Source of the DNA: Dissophora ornata
Taxonomy: Eukaryota; Mortierellomycota; Mortierellomycetes; Mortierellales; Mortierellaceae
Length of the DNA stretch: 64,000 nucleotides
NCBI GenBank assembly: GCA_025201705.1
Contig: MU616610.1
Span: 1 to 64,000 of the forward strand
Direction of reading: 5' to 3'
Position 1 is the first letter of the stretch, and each line of letters starts with the position of its first letter. The notes beneath the pieces are model-generated. The model did no database searches, was not told where the DNA came from, and saw only the letters and a program-made list of their open reading frames with translations. This document shows, in pieces, positions 24,768 through 36,407 of this stretch. The translations under genes and the position numbers were made by a program.

Positions 24768-26017
24768 AGAAATGAATGGATGGCGATAACGAAGTGATAT
24801 AATCCAGTTTATTCTTTGCTGCTCTCTGACCATGCCACAAAACATAGCGCGTCATTGCTTCATTATATTAGTTTAGCCCAATATAAAGAAAATGAAATAA
24901 ATGTTCTTGCTTACAAAAGCGAATGGTCGGAGTCCCTGCGTGTGTCTGTTGCAACGATGATTGGCGGACTCGTTCATCCTTAAATGCTGTGGACAACGTC
25001 TCGAAAACAGGAAGGACCTGGCAATACAGAGGCATTGACGTTGTGTCCGGCGGAGATAAAATGGATGTGCAGCCGAGCGGTTGTCCATCCCATGCCCTCA
25101 CGTGCGAAGCTGCCTGATGCTGTCGTGCTGTTGTTGAGCAGCACTCTTTTGCAGCATGGATGCCGGAAGAGAGCGACCTTGCTGGTCTGTCAATGTGCTC
25201 AAAGTCGTGCGAGTGACTGTGTAACATTGCATTACACGTGTTCAAGAAGCAAACTTTACTGTCCACGGAACACGCAGAAACGAGTGTGCATTTCACGTCC
25301 ACCGTATCGAAAATCGTCAATAGCGAGCCATTCTCTCTGAACGTACTAAATATCCCTGACGCATCATCATCACTCTGCTTTCCCTACAAGATTCCATGGA
25401 TAACTGTATCACCGACCAGACAATTCCAGACACTAATGCGGCTGCGAATGCATTACTTAGCGGTAGTCGCTGCACAATGATGTTGAAGGTCTTTTTTGGT
25501 GCGCGCCACCAAACACATCAGAAAGATTAGTCGCTGGTTCTTTCGTTTATTTTCTCGCTCTGATATTTTTTTTAAATCAGAAGATATAGAATTTCACATT
25601 GATGAGAGTACCGCTGGTGCTACACTAATGTTGCCTTGCTCTGATAAACTCAGCGACAAACCCATGCTGCAGCGCCAGCACCAACATCAAATGGAGAGCG
25701 GAAGAAAGAGACGTCAAATGAAAATAGACGGTGCGCCTCAAACGAGTCAAGACCTCGATTATTTGATCTGTGTTTGTTCCGTGCAGCGCAGCACAATGAC
25801 TGGGCACAAATGAGACATCGCCCGATTTATTGGTGGCAAATTTGCTCAATCCACACGAATTACACCAACAGTCGCTGCGCATGTTCCCCTTTGGAAACAC
25901 TACAAATACTGCATCCCTTGTCCCTTGTTTTTCTTCTTACTTTCCTTAACTCCCACACAACCACACCTTTCCTCAAGATATCCTTCCCTGCTATTGACGA
26001 AGAGCATTGTTCAAACC
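23393..26017. other. Long divergent spacer, RhoGAP to VOC gene
   Basis: About 2.6 kb with no supportable gene. It holds a GAT run (23720-23739), an AG microsatellite (24734-24764) and several frames under 150 codons without domain character, the longest at 24868-25320 minus. Regulatory DNA and long 5' UTRs for the two divergent genes are expected. Confidence 0.4.
24734..24764. repeat. (AG)n microsatellite
   Basis: An uninterrupted AG dinucleotide run of about 31 bp in the intergenic region. Confidence 0.95.
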
Positions 26018-26639
26018 ATGAGCCTAACTGGAACCCTTCACCACATCGCCCTGTCCGCCTCGGACTACGAGGCGAGCAGGACCTTTTACCAATTCCTGCT
26101 CGCTGATCTCCTCGGCTACAAGAAGGTTATGGAGCAGCCCTATTGCACCATGTGGTCCCACCATAGCGGCACGAGTATGTATATTGTGCAGCCTTCCTAT
26201 AGCTATTTCATTTTACAGATGAAGACTGACATTATTTATGATCAATCAAGGGGTCGCCGTCTCCCCTGGCGACAAGACCGCTCACAACAAGCATAACCCG
26301 GGCTTGCACCACTTGGCGTTCACCGCCGCGACACCTGAGCTCATTGATGAGTTTTATAACAAGATCGTACAGTTCCAAGAGGCAAATAAGGCGACTGTCG
26401 CTCACAGCACCATTCTCGACAAACCTGCCGCATACCCCCAGTATGGCGAGGGTTACTACGCGTACGTTTGAACTGTTTGCAGAGAATCTCATCCCTTTAG
26501 TCTCAGTAGGAACGATAATTAACCAACTTGGACTGGGCTTTTTATATTGCCTCTGGCATGTAACATTGATAGCGTGTTCTTCACTGACCCGGACAACATT
26601 AAGTTGGAGCTCGTTTACACTCCGCCCCACAAGTATTAA
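26018..26639 (+). CDS. VOC/glyoxalase-bleomycin resistance fold protein
   Basis: Three exons (26018-26174, 26251-26461, 26573-26639) give 144 residues. It is a single vicinal-oxygen-chelate module: the first beta-alpha-beta-beta-beta unit starts GTLHHIALSASDYEAS, the second starts NPGLHHLAFTAATPELIDEF, and the last strands read FTDPDNIKLELVY. The metal-ligand positions typical of the fold are present: His in LHHIAL, His in LHHLAF and Glu in KLELVY. Fungal homologues are usually annotated glyoxalase/dioxygenase superfamily; the substrate cannot be inferred. Acceptor AATCAAG/GG of intron 1 is weak, but phases close. Confidence 0.88.
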
Positions 26640-27270
26640 AATATATGCAAATCGCGTCCTTAAGACAGTCTAGCTATTCCCTTTTGTTGAGACAACCAAA
26701 GGCTTACGATTCTTTGGGTAATGATCATAGGGTATGGACCATCAATAAAACATGGTTGACGCTGCGTCTAAAAAAAAACAAATTAAACTACACCACTGAA
26801 AGCCTCAGGCAATTTATACAGACATGACAGCATCATTCAAGTGCTCTCTAGTCTGCAATTGGTGTTTAGCTGCCAATACTGTCTTGCTAAGCCATTATCT
26901 ACACCCTGACTTCTCTAAGCACAAAGCGCTTGCTGCCTCGTTCGATCTGAAGGCCACATGTCTTGCAGGAAGTATACCTTTCCTTCCAACTAAATCGAAG
27001 GCAAGTCCCATTGGGTAGTACATCTGTCGTTGCATCATCAATTGGGTCATGCGACTCAATTACAGACATTTGGAACCATAGGCTGTGATGGGGGAAGTAG
27101 TTTTTTTTTCCCTTTTTCGTGTATCAAACATGGACAAGTCGGAACCCTTGAGGATGGGTTATCTTATTAGGAGTCAGCCATCGCGTCTTTGGCGTTTTAT
27201 TCCTAGAAACAATAATGGCGTTCAAGGAGAATCGGTGAGTCCTCTGAATTGTTATAGTGTGCGCGAATAG
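26640..27270. other. Spacer
   Basis: About 630 bp of AT-rich sequence beyond the VOC gene. No gene is supported. Confidence 0.4.
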
Positions 27271-28169
27271 TCATCTCAAACCCAATCCACGCAGCATCCG
27301 AGAAATCACAGGTTGTCCCTGGGAGAGAGCCTCGAAATCCTCCCATGTTTTATATGGCAGAGACCGAAGAAGCACAATAAAGTATGCTTCATAATGGAGT
27401 TTTGTTTTGCCAAACATCGTTGAGATCTCCAGTGGGGTCGTCCTCTCGATGATAGATCAGAACACTGATGTGAAGGTGACATTCACATATTCGAAGTGGG
27501 GGCTCACAATGAAACCGTGGATTGAGTCGTTCTGCGTGCTGCGTTCCAAGGCGAATGTTTGTAACACTATTGGGTCCAATATTAGATCGGGGCTTGATAC
27601 CAATCTTACACAAGGATCAAGGCTGGAAAACAACCTTGTACTTTGATTCAGGATCGACAGTAACCTTTCGCCTGACGCGTCCATGAGAGCCAGCTTCGTT
27701 AAACTAGATAAAGATCGCAAATACCATCCATAAACACCAGTTTTTTTCCACCTCTCTTCACTGACCTTGCCCCTGTCCCTTAGCTCACGTTACAATTAAA
27801 ATATTCGTCGAAATATGAAGTCATACTGGATAAACATATGACCATCGCTTCCGTTGAAGCTTGTCAACCGGAGAAAGCTCACCTCCAACTCTTTTTCAAT
27901 CGCGGCCAGAGCATCCAGAGGATCGTTGACTGTCCTGCGTTTGATGTATGGAGCGCAACCCAACTTGGCGAAAGCAGAATGAATCCCGGCAGTCGAGTTT
28001 CGAGTTGCAGAACCTATCAAACGATTTTTGGGCGCACTTCAGGAGCGATCTTGTCAACATCTTGGAATCTGCGCTTTGACTCAACATCCGCATGGATAGG
28101 ATGTGGTTTGGCATGGCCGTGGATACCTCTGCGAGTGAAGTGCAACATCCTAGCTTCATGGGTTGCTGT
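27271..28169 (-). pseudogene. Decayed protein-coding gene, family unknown
   Basis: Protein-like segments occur in successive, shifted minus-strand frames. The first (about 28169-28020) ends FQDVDKIAPEVRPKIV and meets two stop codons. The next frame, offset by one base, continues LIGSATRNSTAGIHSAFAKL and runs to AAIEKELE at about 27880. A third (27720-27271) reads through VLQTFALERSTQNDSIHG, meets an in-frame TGA at 27457-27459, then continues SIIERTTPLEISTMFGKTKL to a final TGA at 27271-27273. The peptides have coding-like codon choice, but a frameshift and a stop break them and I find no splice signals that remove both. I cannot name the family. Unusual splicing or assembly errors are the alternatives. 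Confidence 0.45.
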
Positions 28170-28350
28170 CTATTATATGTGAGGCATTGGTCCAGTGGGG
28201 GTCGAATTGCGGCAGTCGTTTCACTTAATGGTGCAGTCGAATGCGTGGAGCATTATATTTAATGTCACCCTATTGTATTATCATTGACGTAGATAGATAG
28301 AGCGTAGATCTAATAGACTGCAAGCAGCTTTTTCCAAGCTAAATCGACAA

Positions 28351-30360
28351 CTAAGAAGAATCACCGAGCTCCCTCTCAACCAGCTCGATCGTCTTGAACA
28401 AGTTGTACAATGAAACTGCCCATTCGTCTGTAGGACCCGGTCGCTTATAACTCAAACAGTCCTGTCCACCGACATGTCCATCGGGCCGCATGTTCGTCAT
28501 CGTCGCCACGTTCCAGTAGATTCCTCCACTGGCTTCAACAACTTTCTTGGCCATATGGTTCTGTCGGTCATAGTGGATCCAGTTCAGAGGGTAGTCTAGC
28601 ATCTCGGCGAGGGGGATATCATGATCGAAGGGCCGGGCTGGCGCAGAGAATGTAGTTCTGTTATTCATGAGGAGTGGCTTTCCTTGCTTTTTTTTCGGCC
28701 TGTTTGCAGAGTTGCTGTTGCTGTTGCTGTTGCTGTTGCCCTTGAAGGTGCTTTGGCCAAGAGATTTTTTGGGTTCTTGCTGTTGTTGTTGCACCTGCTG
28801 TTGCTGTATCATGGCATCTGACGCCACCTGGCGCCGCTTGGCATCATTATTAAATTCATTGGTTTTGGACGGACAGTCCGGGTGTCCTACTGGATTATTC
28901 CTGTAAATAATCAACGCCTCTGGCCTAATTTTCCGAATCTTTGCCAACGTATCCGCCAATCCCTTCAAGAATAAGTTGTCCGTCATTGTTTGATGTGTCG
29001 CGCCCAAGATCACTGTGTCTTTCAACCTCATATCCTTTAACCACGGCATCTCTACGGGGTCATGGGTCTTTGTCTCATCCAACCCACTATTCCGCGGTCT
29101 AATAGATGAAAGCAGATCGTTCCTGACGAACTTCAGCCGGACATTGTTCGGTAGAGGGCAAATCGGGTGTCCGACACCGAGGGAACAGGCCAGATCACCG
29201 TAACAGGCTTGAGGAGTATCAAACATGTTGTACATGATGGAGTCGTGTAGCTGCCAGTGGATCAAATCGCCGACAAGGACAATGTGTCGCGGTCCGAGGA
29301 TCCTGCAAAAATCCTGGGGATGGATCCTGTCGGCATGCCAGCCTTTGGGCGGCACTAGAGGGTTTGGTGATGGTGATGGTGATGACACCGAGGAGGAGGG
29401 GAGATCGACGATAGGTTCCCAATGATACTTCCCAGCCTCAGGGAATGGTGGTCGATCAATAGCGGCGTCACGATCTCGCTCGTTCTTCATCTTTTTATTC
29501 CACCCTGTTGCGCCACCAAAGTCAGGATAACCCCTGTGGGGTTCATAGACCCATCGCCCTTTGTTCAGCGCTTGATCCATCAGCTGTCTGAACCTCTTGG
29601 TCTTTTCGACCGTGTCCAAGGCCGTTCCTGGGATCCTCGTCTCAAAATACTGGAATTCTTGTGGGATCTTTTTAAGGATCCATTTGCTTGCACTGGTAAG
29701 AGCCCGCTGGATCATCGAAGTGTAATTCTTCTCGGATTTGACCTTGTGCAGCTTTGCAAGCTGACGCTGTAAGGCGAATGTCTGTGTGAGATTTGCTAGG
29801 ATTTCTTGTTGGTGGAGTAGTCGTCTCTGAAGCGTGAGTTGCAAGTCCCTCGATACCGTTGATGAAAATGAAGATGATGATGATGGAGGTGATGACGCTG
29901 GCACTTTCCCCTGGTCCAGTGGCTGAGATGGATAGAGAATCGGGTCAAGCTGCTCTGGTTGGTATGCTGAATGTAGTGGTATAGAAGATAATTCAATCTC
30001 GTTCAGGTCCTGAAAGAATGCCCTTCGTCTATAACCTCTGGGGTTGTTTGGGTCAGCGGCGATGGGTCCTTTGTCAGGCATTTGATTCACAACTCCGTAG
30101 TGCTGCTGTTGGTATGACTGTTCCTGTTCTTGTTGGAACTTCGGTCCTTCTTGATAGAGCTGCTCTTCCTCGGCATATTTCATCACATAATACGGGATAA
30201 TGCATCCCATGGTGAGGTACACGACCACAAGAACTCGAAATCGAAGCTTGGACATCCGCCGCCGACCGAACATTCTAAACGCAGCACCGGTGCCCCCACC
30301 GGCGCTGCGTGGGTAAAGAGGCGAAGTTCCTGAAAGGGGTCGCCCGCTAATAGAGACCAT
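28351..30360 (-). CDS. Type II membrane PC-esterase (TBL/CAS1-like) family protein, probable pseudoenzyme
   Basis: A single exon of 669 residues. A short cytosolic tail precedes one signal-anchor helix (about 37-58, LRFRVLVVVYLTMGCIIPYY), then a Gln/Ser-rich stem and a C-terminal PC-esterase-like domain from about residue 345. The first block reads RHIVLVGDLIHWQLHDS, in place of the family GDS nucleophile motif (G364-D365-L366). The last block reads DCLSYKRPGPTDEW (from D634), in place of the family DxxH (Ser637 where His is expected). Related proteins act in the Golgi on glycan O-acetylation. Orientation and topology fit that family; loss of Ser and His argues against catalysis. An Asn/Ser repeat interrupts the domain near residue 540-550. 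Confidence 0.8.
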   Translation of the reverse strand: MVSISGRPLSGTSPLYPRSAGGGTGAAFRMFGRRRMSKLRFRVLVVVYLTMGCIIPYYVMKYAEEEQLYQEGPKFQQEQEQSYQQQHYGVVNQMPDKGPIAADPNNPRGYRRRAFFQDLNEIELSSIPLHSAYQPEQLDPILYPSQPLDQGKVPASSPPSSSSSFSSTVSRDLQLTLQRRLLHQQEILANLTQTFALQRQLAKLHKVKSEKNYTSMIQRALTSASKWILKKIPQEFQYFETRIPGTALDTVEKTKRFRQLMDQALNKGRWVYEPHRGYPDFGGATGWNKKMKNERDRDAAIDRPPFPEAGKYHWEPIVDLPSSSVSSPSPSPNPLVPPKGWHADRIHPQDFCRILGPRHIVLVGDLIHWQLHDSIMYNMFDTPQACYGDLACSLGVGHPICPLPNNVRLKFVRNDLLSSIRPRNSGLDETKTHDPVEMPWLKDMRLKDTVILGATHQTMTDNLFLKGLADTLAKIRKIRPEALIIYRNNPVGHPDCPSKTNEFNNDAKRRQVASDAMIQQQQVQQQQQEPKKSLGQSTFKGNSNSNSNSNSANRPKKKQGKPLLMNNRTTFSAPARPFDHDIPLAEMLDYPLNWIHYDRQNHMAKKVVEASGGIYWNVATMTNMRPDGHVGGQDCLSYKRPGPTDEWAVSLYNLFKTIELVERELGDSS

Positions 30361-31612
30361 TATGGCTGTATACTGACGGACTGCTGGAAGCTGAATGGTT
30401 AGTTGATAGATCTAATAGCAGACCCAGGGCGCTGATGCTGACTATATGTGGAGCCTGGAGCTGCGATGAAAACGAAGAGCATAAAAGAGAAAAGAAATGG
30501 TTGTGTTTTCCCCTTTCTTTCATCTATCTACGATAGGACCATTCTGTCTCCCCCTTTTTTTGGCATGTATTCAACATTCCTTCACAAACAAAGGGGGTTA
30601 TGAGAAAGCACCACACATCAATACGTGTTCCACCAACATGCCTTCGACTTATTCAAGATCCATATTATCTTATTTTATCCGCATCAACTCCTCAGGATGG
30701 CCCCTTCCTTGTCCTCCTTGTCTCCAGCCTCTAATTCATGATACCTCTGATCCAACGCCGACTCATGCCACATGCAATTTTACGGGTATTATCGAGATCA
30801 AGTTGCATCATAGCCCAGTGCCGTTCCTCTATGAACCTCCGTGATTCTCACTTGGAGGGATGACATGGGGCATGTCGCCTTTGCTACTCTGCGTGCACGT
30901 ATCCGACCATGCATTACTGATATCTCTAAGCTAAAATGACTAGCTAATGGGAGACTATCTTCAACCAACATACAGCTCTTCGCAGCGCGATTGCTTGAAA
31001 TTTAAGAAGGACCCCTTTGAACTTCGACGACATGCGAGTCTGCGTCCACAATTTCATCTATTTTGTGGGATCAGGAATCGCTGTAGTTCCGCCGGCAGCC
31101 ATGTATCACTTTGGCGAGGATCTAGGGCTTGATTTAAGGCTGAAGCGCGCTGAAGTGGAGTTGCAGTCTTGTCAGCTCTTAGACCCATGGCCGAGGCCAA
31201 TTTGGTCACTACTATTTTTTTTTCGTCATCTTATCAATCTTTCAATCTTTCCATTACTTGACTATCTGGAGTTGCCACAAACCAAATCAACACTGATTGA
31301 AAATTAGAGCACATCGTGCGTATTCATTATCGAGCAGTCGTGAGCTTGGGAGTATAGTTGAGTAGCCTAGTCTGGCCTAAATGGCCTTGCTTACTTTCAG
31401 GGAGATTCAGCGCCTGTCTTGAAAAACAGCGAGTGGCCAAAGACACAAAGATGCGTAGCAAGTCCTAACTAACTTCATCCGGCTATAATTTCCTCGGTGA
31501 AAAGCACCTCATTGTTGAGTCTACACACGATATCTCGTCTTTATTTGTGAAGTTGCTTGAGTTTGTGCTCTTCGCATCGCATACATAATTATTCATGAGC
31601 CCTTTGGCTGGT
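30361..31612. other. Spacer between PC-esterase-like gene and GTB1
   Basis: About 1.25 kb upstream of the PC-esterase-like gene. A plus-strand frame 31032-31307 starts with ATG and has a protein-like opening (NFIYFVGSGIAVVPPAAMYH) but no family match, so I leave it unannotated. Nothing else is supported. Confidence 0.35.
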
Positions 31613-34116
31613 CTAGAGTTCATCGCGGTTCTTGCGGTTCCTGTCTTCAGTGACAGCGCTGTCAGGCAAACGTGCCTCCGGAATGATATCATCGTTTTGT
31701 GGTGTATCTAATTCTGAGAGCACGCGGCATGCGGCTGGAGTTCTGAGCTTGAATAGGTATTCGCACTTGTTTGGTTCAGAGACAGCTACAATCTCGTTCA
31801 CTGCCCCACAGGTCATGACCAGCTATATATGTATTGGCAGAGATTTGTATTAGACGTGCTGCCTGCACTCTTTTTGCAATGCGCAATGCATTACAGTGTA
31901 TTCGTCCAATGTGCGTTTTACCTTCACTGAGCGCTCAGGTCCATTCCAGCACCTCGCTCCACCAGTGTACATCTGTGTGTCGTACTTATCACCCTCCCAC
32001 GAAGAAAATTTGCTATCGTTTCACGTGTGAAGGTGCTGTTGTTAAAGAACACGTCTTTTGAGTAATATGTCCCCGCGTAAATATGTGTAAACTTTACCCA
32101 AGAGAAGTTTCAGATTGGGCTTTTTGTGTAGCGCTGCCAAACAGACAGACGGAGTATGTGTACCTATCATTGCAGAATTCAACCTCTACAATATCAGCGA
32201 CTGTGTTGTCTCTGCCGTATTTGAGTTACGGGCATCATTTCATACGATGAAGACGTACTCAATATCCTTGTACTCGAAGCACTGATCGACAAGTTGAGCA
32301 AAGCAGTCGTCCTTGCCGTAGTCTGTTGCGAGTTTTCGCTCGATCTCCTGGACATCATTCTCCAGCTTCCTCTCTTCGTCGGACGCCTTGTTGTAGGTAT
32401 CCTGTGCGAGGTTAATTTCTACGATAGAATTTTTTTTGGAGCATTCCTTTTAGAAACGTATGCGGTAAAAATTGTCTCGGTAGTCCAAGTGTTTACCTGT
32501 CTTTTCTTCTCTGAATAAAGGTCCGAGACCTAGAGACTTGGCTGCCTTTTGGATGCGTTCATAGACGACACTCAAGGGACCCTTGTTTGCTTCGACTTGA
32601 CGTCGTTAATATAGAAAGGATTGCACATGAAATGCTGTTAGCTATATTGTTATTATCCGAGAACAGATCGGTCAACAGCACTCTTTGTTTTTGCTTCTCG
32701 GTACCTGGCGCCTCCAGAGTCGGAGTTGTCTCCTCAGGAATTTCAATCACCTCCTCTCCAACGAACTCATTCTCGTCGCCCTGCCAAGAGGGTGCAAACT
32801 CCTCTAGGACCTTGATCGCCTTCAAAACCGCTTCATCATTATACTCGATGTTGTAACCTTCCTTTATCGCTTTGAGCAGCTGAAACATCCTTCCAACCTC
32901 CTTGCGGGCATCATATGCTTGGGTTTGCAGAGCCATGAAGCGCTTTTTAGCAGAAAGCTCCTCATTCACATCCTTGATCTCCTTCTCCGCTTCATCAGCG
33001 GCCTCCTGTGCCAGCTCTTCAAGATACTCATCAAATCCAGTGATGGCCGCTTTGACAGCCATGTCATGATAATTTTTGTTTTGGTTCTCCTTGAGCTCTT
33101 TCAAGGTGTTGCGGAGTAAATCCTTAGCCTCGATGGCTCGAACGAGTATTTCATTCTGCTGCTCAATCAAAGGAGCCAGTTGCAGCTCCCGTGCTGCTTC
33201 TCGTTCAGCCTTAGTGCTCTCTAGATATTCTTGCAGCTTCGCATTTAGTGAATCTAATTTGTCTATATTATTGAGTAATTGAGTAAGGAACACATCAGCA
33301 AGATTTTCCTTGATATTGTGCACGCTACGCTAGCATGGGCGGTTGTTACCTTTAGCATCGAAAGTCTTTTGTTTCGTAAGGTCTGCCTTTGCTTGGAGAG
33401 CTTCCAACTGTCCTCGAAGCCGCTTCCTGGCCGCTTTACCATATGCAATGTAGTCCTGTTTGATTTTGCCCCCCTCCTGCCAAACCTTACGCATCCTCTC
33501 CCGTTCTTTCCTGGCCTCGACTCCAACTTTCTCACAATTGTCGGGGCAGTGAACTGTGCCATCAAACTCGTCTGTGCCATCACAGCATTCGGAGTCGCAG
33601 ACACCATCATTTAGTCGCGAGGTTTTGATGTATGCGGGCGTGTGCCCAACGTTTTGGCAATAATAGTACGCGTTTCCACATGCCGGGGTTCCTGTTCAGT
33701 GGGGAAGAGATATGGTCCAAGGACTGACGTTGCTTAATATCTGCATTTTCTCGAGAGAGTCACCTTCGACGGAGGGGAAATGATACCTGGTTCATCGGAT
33801 CCATCAGGGCAGTCGCAATAATCGTCATTGATGGCTGCATATGCGATAGTCTTGGATCCGTCAAGACATCTCCAATTGCCAGCACTGTCTGGAGTGTACA
33901 ACTTTGTTCCTAGGTTTTATGAATCGTGGTTAATTCAGAGAGAGGACTAATGAGTTTCCAAGCACCACCTAGTATTGAACAACTCTTAGTAATACGACGA
34001 CAAAGCTTACTCGAAGGCGCCACTCCACGAGGTCCCTTGCCGTCTAAAGTATTGGCCTGGACCAAGGACAATGCCACGGCGACTAGGATTGTGATGCTCC
34101 ATGTATGAGTCTTCAT
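31613..34116 (-). CDS. GTB1: Glucosidase II beta subunit
   Basis: Nine exons (34011-34116, 33787-33909, 33350-33691, 32705-33262, 32497-32595, 32246-32418, 32098-32183, 31922-32012, 31613-31822) close into 595 residues. This is the non-catalytic subunit that keeps glucosidase II in the ER and binds mannose on N-glycans during glycoprotein trimming. It has a signal peptide (first ~22 residues), two Cys-rich LDLa-like repeats ([13 protein letters not shown] and [11 protein letters not shown]), a long Glu/Lys coiled coil (about 150-375), and an MRH lectin domain ([10 protein letters not shown]...GKFSSWEG...[12 protein letters not shown]...[13 protein letters not shown]). The tail ends in RDEL, an ER-retrieval type signal. 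The 32183 acceptor is the least certain splice site. Confidence 0.93.
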
Positions 34117-35041
34117 TGTCAAATGTTTGAAGCGAAACAATGATGATTACTGAGGAACAAAAAAAAAGGAATTAGGGTCTTAGAGAGTAGAGTCGATCCA
34201 AGTCGCTAGATGTTTGCTGATCTGTTCCATGGTCTGCCATCTTCATTTCTCGACGCGAGACAGCATACGTGACGTAAGGAGCACTATGATTGGCCAATTG
34301 GCCCCTCGAAGACGCGCTCGCTACAAACTCACGCGTTCAGCTCAATGCGAGACTCAACCATTGTAGCTATTTCTTCATCACCATCGGGTAAGCGAAGCTG
34401 GGATGGTAAGAAATGCAGATAAGCTATATGCATCGACTAAGTATCTCCCTAACTCCCGATCCAAAGACTTCTGTATCCTTATAAGACATCCTGCGTCAAA
34501 GGCCGATAGGCGAAAGCTTACATCCAAATGTCTCGGATCCGAGCCTGGTTCTTTTTGACCATTGCAACAAGGCAGGTGTGTACCGCCATGCCGGGTAGGA
34601 CAGAATTGCCCCTCTAAAGTTATGGCCATGGCTGTACTCTTGTAGTAATTTGTCCAAATGATGGATGCACTATCATAAACAAGATAAACCAAGACTTCGC
34701 ATCTCTTTTCGAAGAGCAGCAAACACATGGGGTGGTTTGCAGTGGCTAAGCTGAGATGTTCTTCGACAAACAAAAACGGCAAGGCGTTCTCCCATGTAAT
34801 GAACTTCTATGTACACCCTTGCGTGCGATGTTGCGAACCCCACCTTCGCCTTTTTCATTTTGAAAATTGTTGATGCTGAGCCCTCGAGAGAGTGACTGTA
34901 AATAAAATACCGAACAAAGGCTTGTGCGCCTTTGTGTTTTGCACTTTTGGATCAACAACAGCAGCGACAACAAAAGAGCACAAGAGCAACGGGTCATGGG
35001 GCCAAGTAAGTTGACAGCAAAAAGCCATCATTGTTTTGTCT
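34117..35041. other. Upstream region of GTB1
   Basis: No supported gene. A 134-codon minus frame (34378-34782) begins at TTG and has no recognisable domain. The A-run at 34161-34168 lies just upstream of GTB1. Confidence 0.35.
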
Positions 35042-35491
35042 TCACTTCTTGATTTGATGCTCGAACCCGATGGCAACGAGGGACATGGCGGACACAACAA
35101 TGATCCAAACACCATGATTGATATGATAAAGTTGGAGACCTGTGTGTTCCGCTTTCAACAAGCCGTCTACAGATATTCGGAAGTCAGTCAACACATTTGC
35201 ATCTTGGACGATGAAGAATCCCTCGGAGAAAACGAAAACTGCTGTAAAATGAACGATACCGAATGCCCCGACATCCACGCAATCTGTGCTACGACGATAA
35301 AGCGCACACTGAGCCTGTTCTTTTGCGATGGATTTCGATCTACCTTGCATGTGTACTTGTAAAAATAAAAACAAAACCCCCGTTTCCGAACGATCTGGAG
35401 GTTCTGGGTGGTGATGTGAGGCGCAAGGTAATGAGAGGGATGCACGAATGGTTTTTAGTGCGACGCCAATGGCGTGGTCTAAATTTTTCAT
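35042..35491 (-). CDS. Possible terminal exon of a small multi-helix membrane protein
   Basis: The minus frame is open for 149 codons from an ATG and ends in TGA. Its last 80 codons have coding-like third positions and contain two hydrophobic helices (GAFGIVHFTAVFVFSEGFFI and GVWIIVVSAMSLVAIGF) separated by a soluble loop, ending in EHQIKK. An acceptor-like CGTAG sits at about 35300, just before the hydrophobic part, so the true exon may start there and upstream exons may lie in 35500-36300. I do not recognise the family and found no convincing upstream exon. Confidence 0.3.
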   Translation of the reverse strand: MKNLDHAIGVALKTIRASLSLPCASHHHPEPPDRSETGVLFLFLQVHMQGRSKSIAKEQAQCALYRRSTDCVDVGAFGIVHFTAVFVFSEGFFIVQDANVLTDFRISVDGLLKAEHTGLQLYHINHGVWIIVVSAMSLVAIGFEHQIKK

Positions 35492-36407
35492 TCATACCCT
35501 GCAAACAGAGGAAAAGTGAGCATGGCTCTCATATGGCGTCCATGCAACACAACTGTGGAGTATGTTTACAGTGCTAGACTCTGCATTTGTGGAACCTTTA
35601 CTTACTTGGTTGACATGCACAAACCTTCCAGCACTGTTACACTCTTGCTCAGAATTCGAAAAGTAAGAAGTGGTCGAGTGGCTATCTACTTTTCAGAGGC
35701 GCTAAATTAAAACTGCCACAAACATCGATCTAGGCGGGCCCAGAACGGGACTGACCACCTCAGGAATCATCCGTCATCGTGGCTGCCTTTGTTCTCGGCA
35801 CTGTGCCACCAACGCGGCTCAGAACATGTCTCACAGCACAAGCGCGTACCATCCCATTGCCTGTGTCCCCACGCTCTGAGGTCATAAGTTTCTTGAGTAT
35901 TCATGTCTACACAACATGCCCAGAATCTTTTAATATCATTCATCTCCGACTGGACTATCAACCTCAGGCCACCCTGATCCTGACTCGAGGCGAATACAGG
36001 GCAATTGGAGTGTGTGCCTGCTTATGATCGCGGCCGGGCATGGGTTTTCAAAGGGGAGAGCACTTTGGATGTGGATTTGGGTCGATATAAACGAACTCAG
36101 TCGCATGCCATTTGGGCACCATGACCAACCTAAAATCCTTAGCGCCCTGCAGAACAAGGTCAAAAGAAGGATGCATGCACGCGAACCATTTTTTTTATTG
36201 ACAGAGTTGTTGGGTCTTTGTTTCCCTCAACAAACCCGATTCCATCACATTCCTCCATTGCCATCTCTGACATTCTGACATTCACCCTCTCTCTTCCCTC
36301 TTTCATAGACCGGCGTTGTTTGTTGCTCCTTGCACCAACATCATCAAAATTAATTACTGTAATTGCCTGTCTTTCTTGTAAAGCATCATTCTATTTCCAC
36401 GTTCTTG
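35492..36407. other. Spacer upstream of the Rossmann fusion gene
   Basis: Only short frames are present. A pyrimidine-rich leader (36230-36310) and a T-run (36190-36197) precede the ATG at 36408. No gene is supported. Confidence 0.35.

Noticed and set aside
24868..25320. 150-codon minus frame in the long spacer
   Set aside because: No domain-like peptide, starts at a weak context, and overlaps equally long frames on the other strand.
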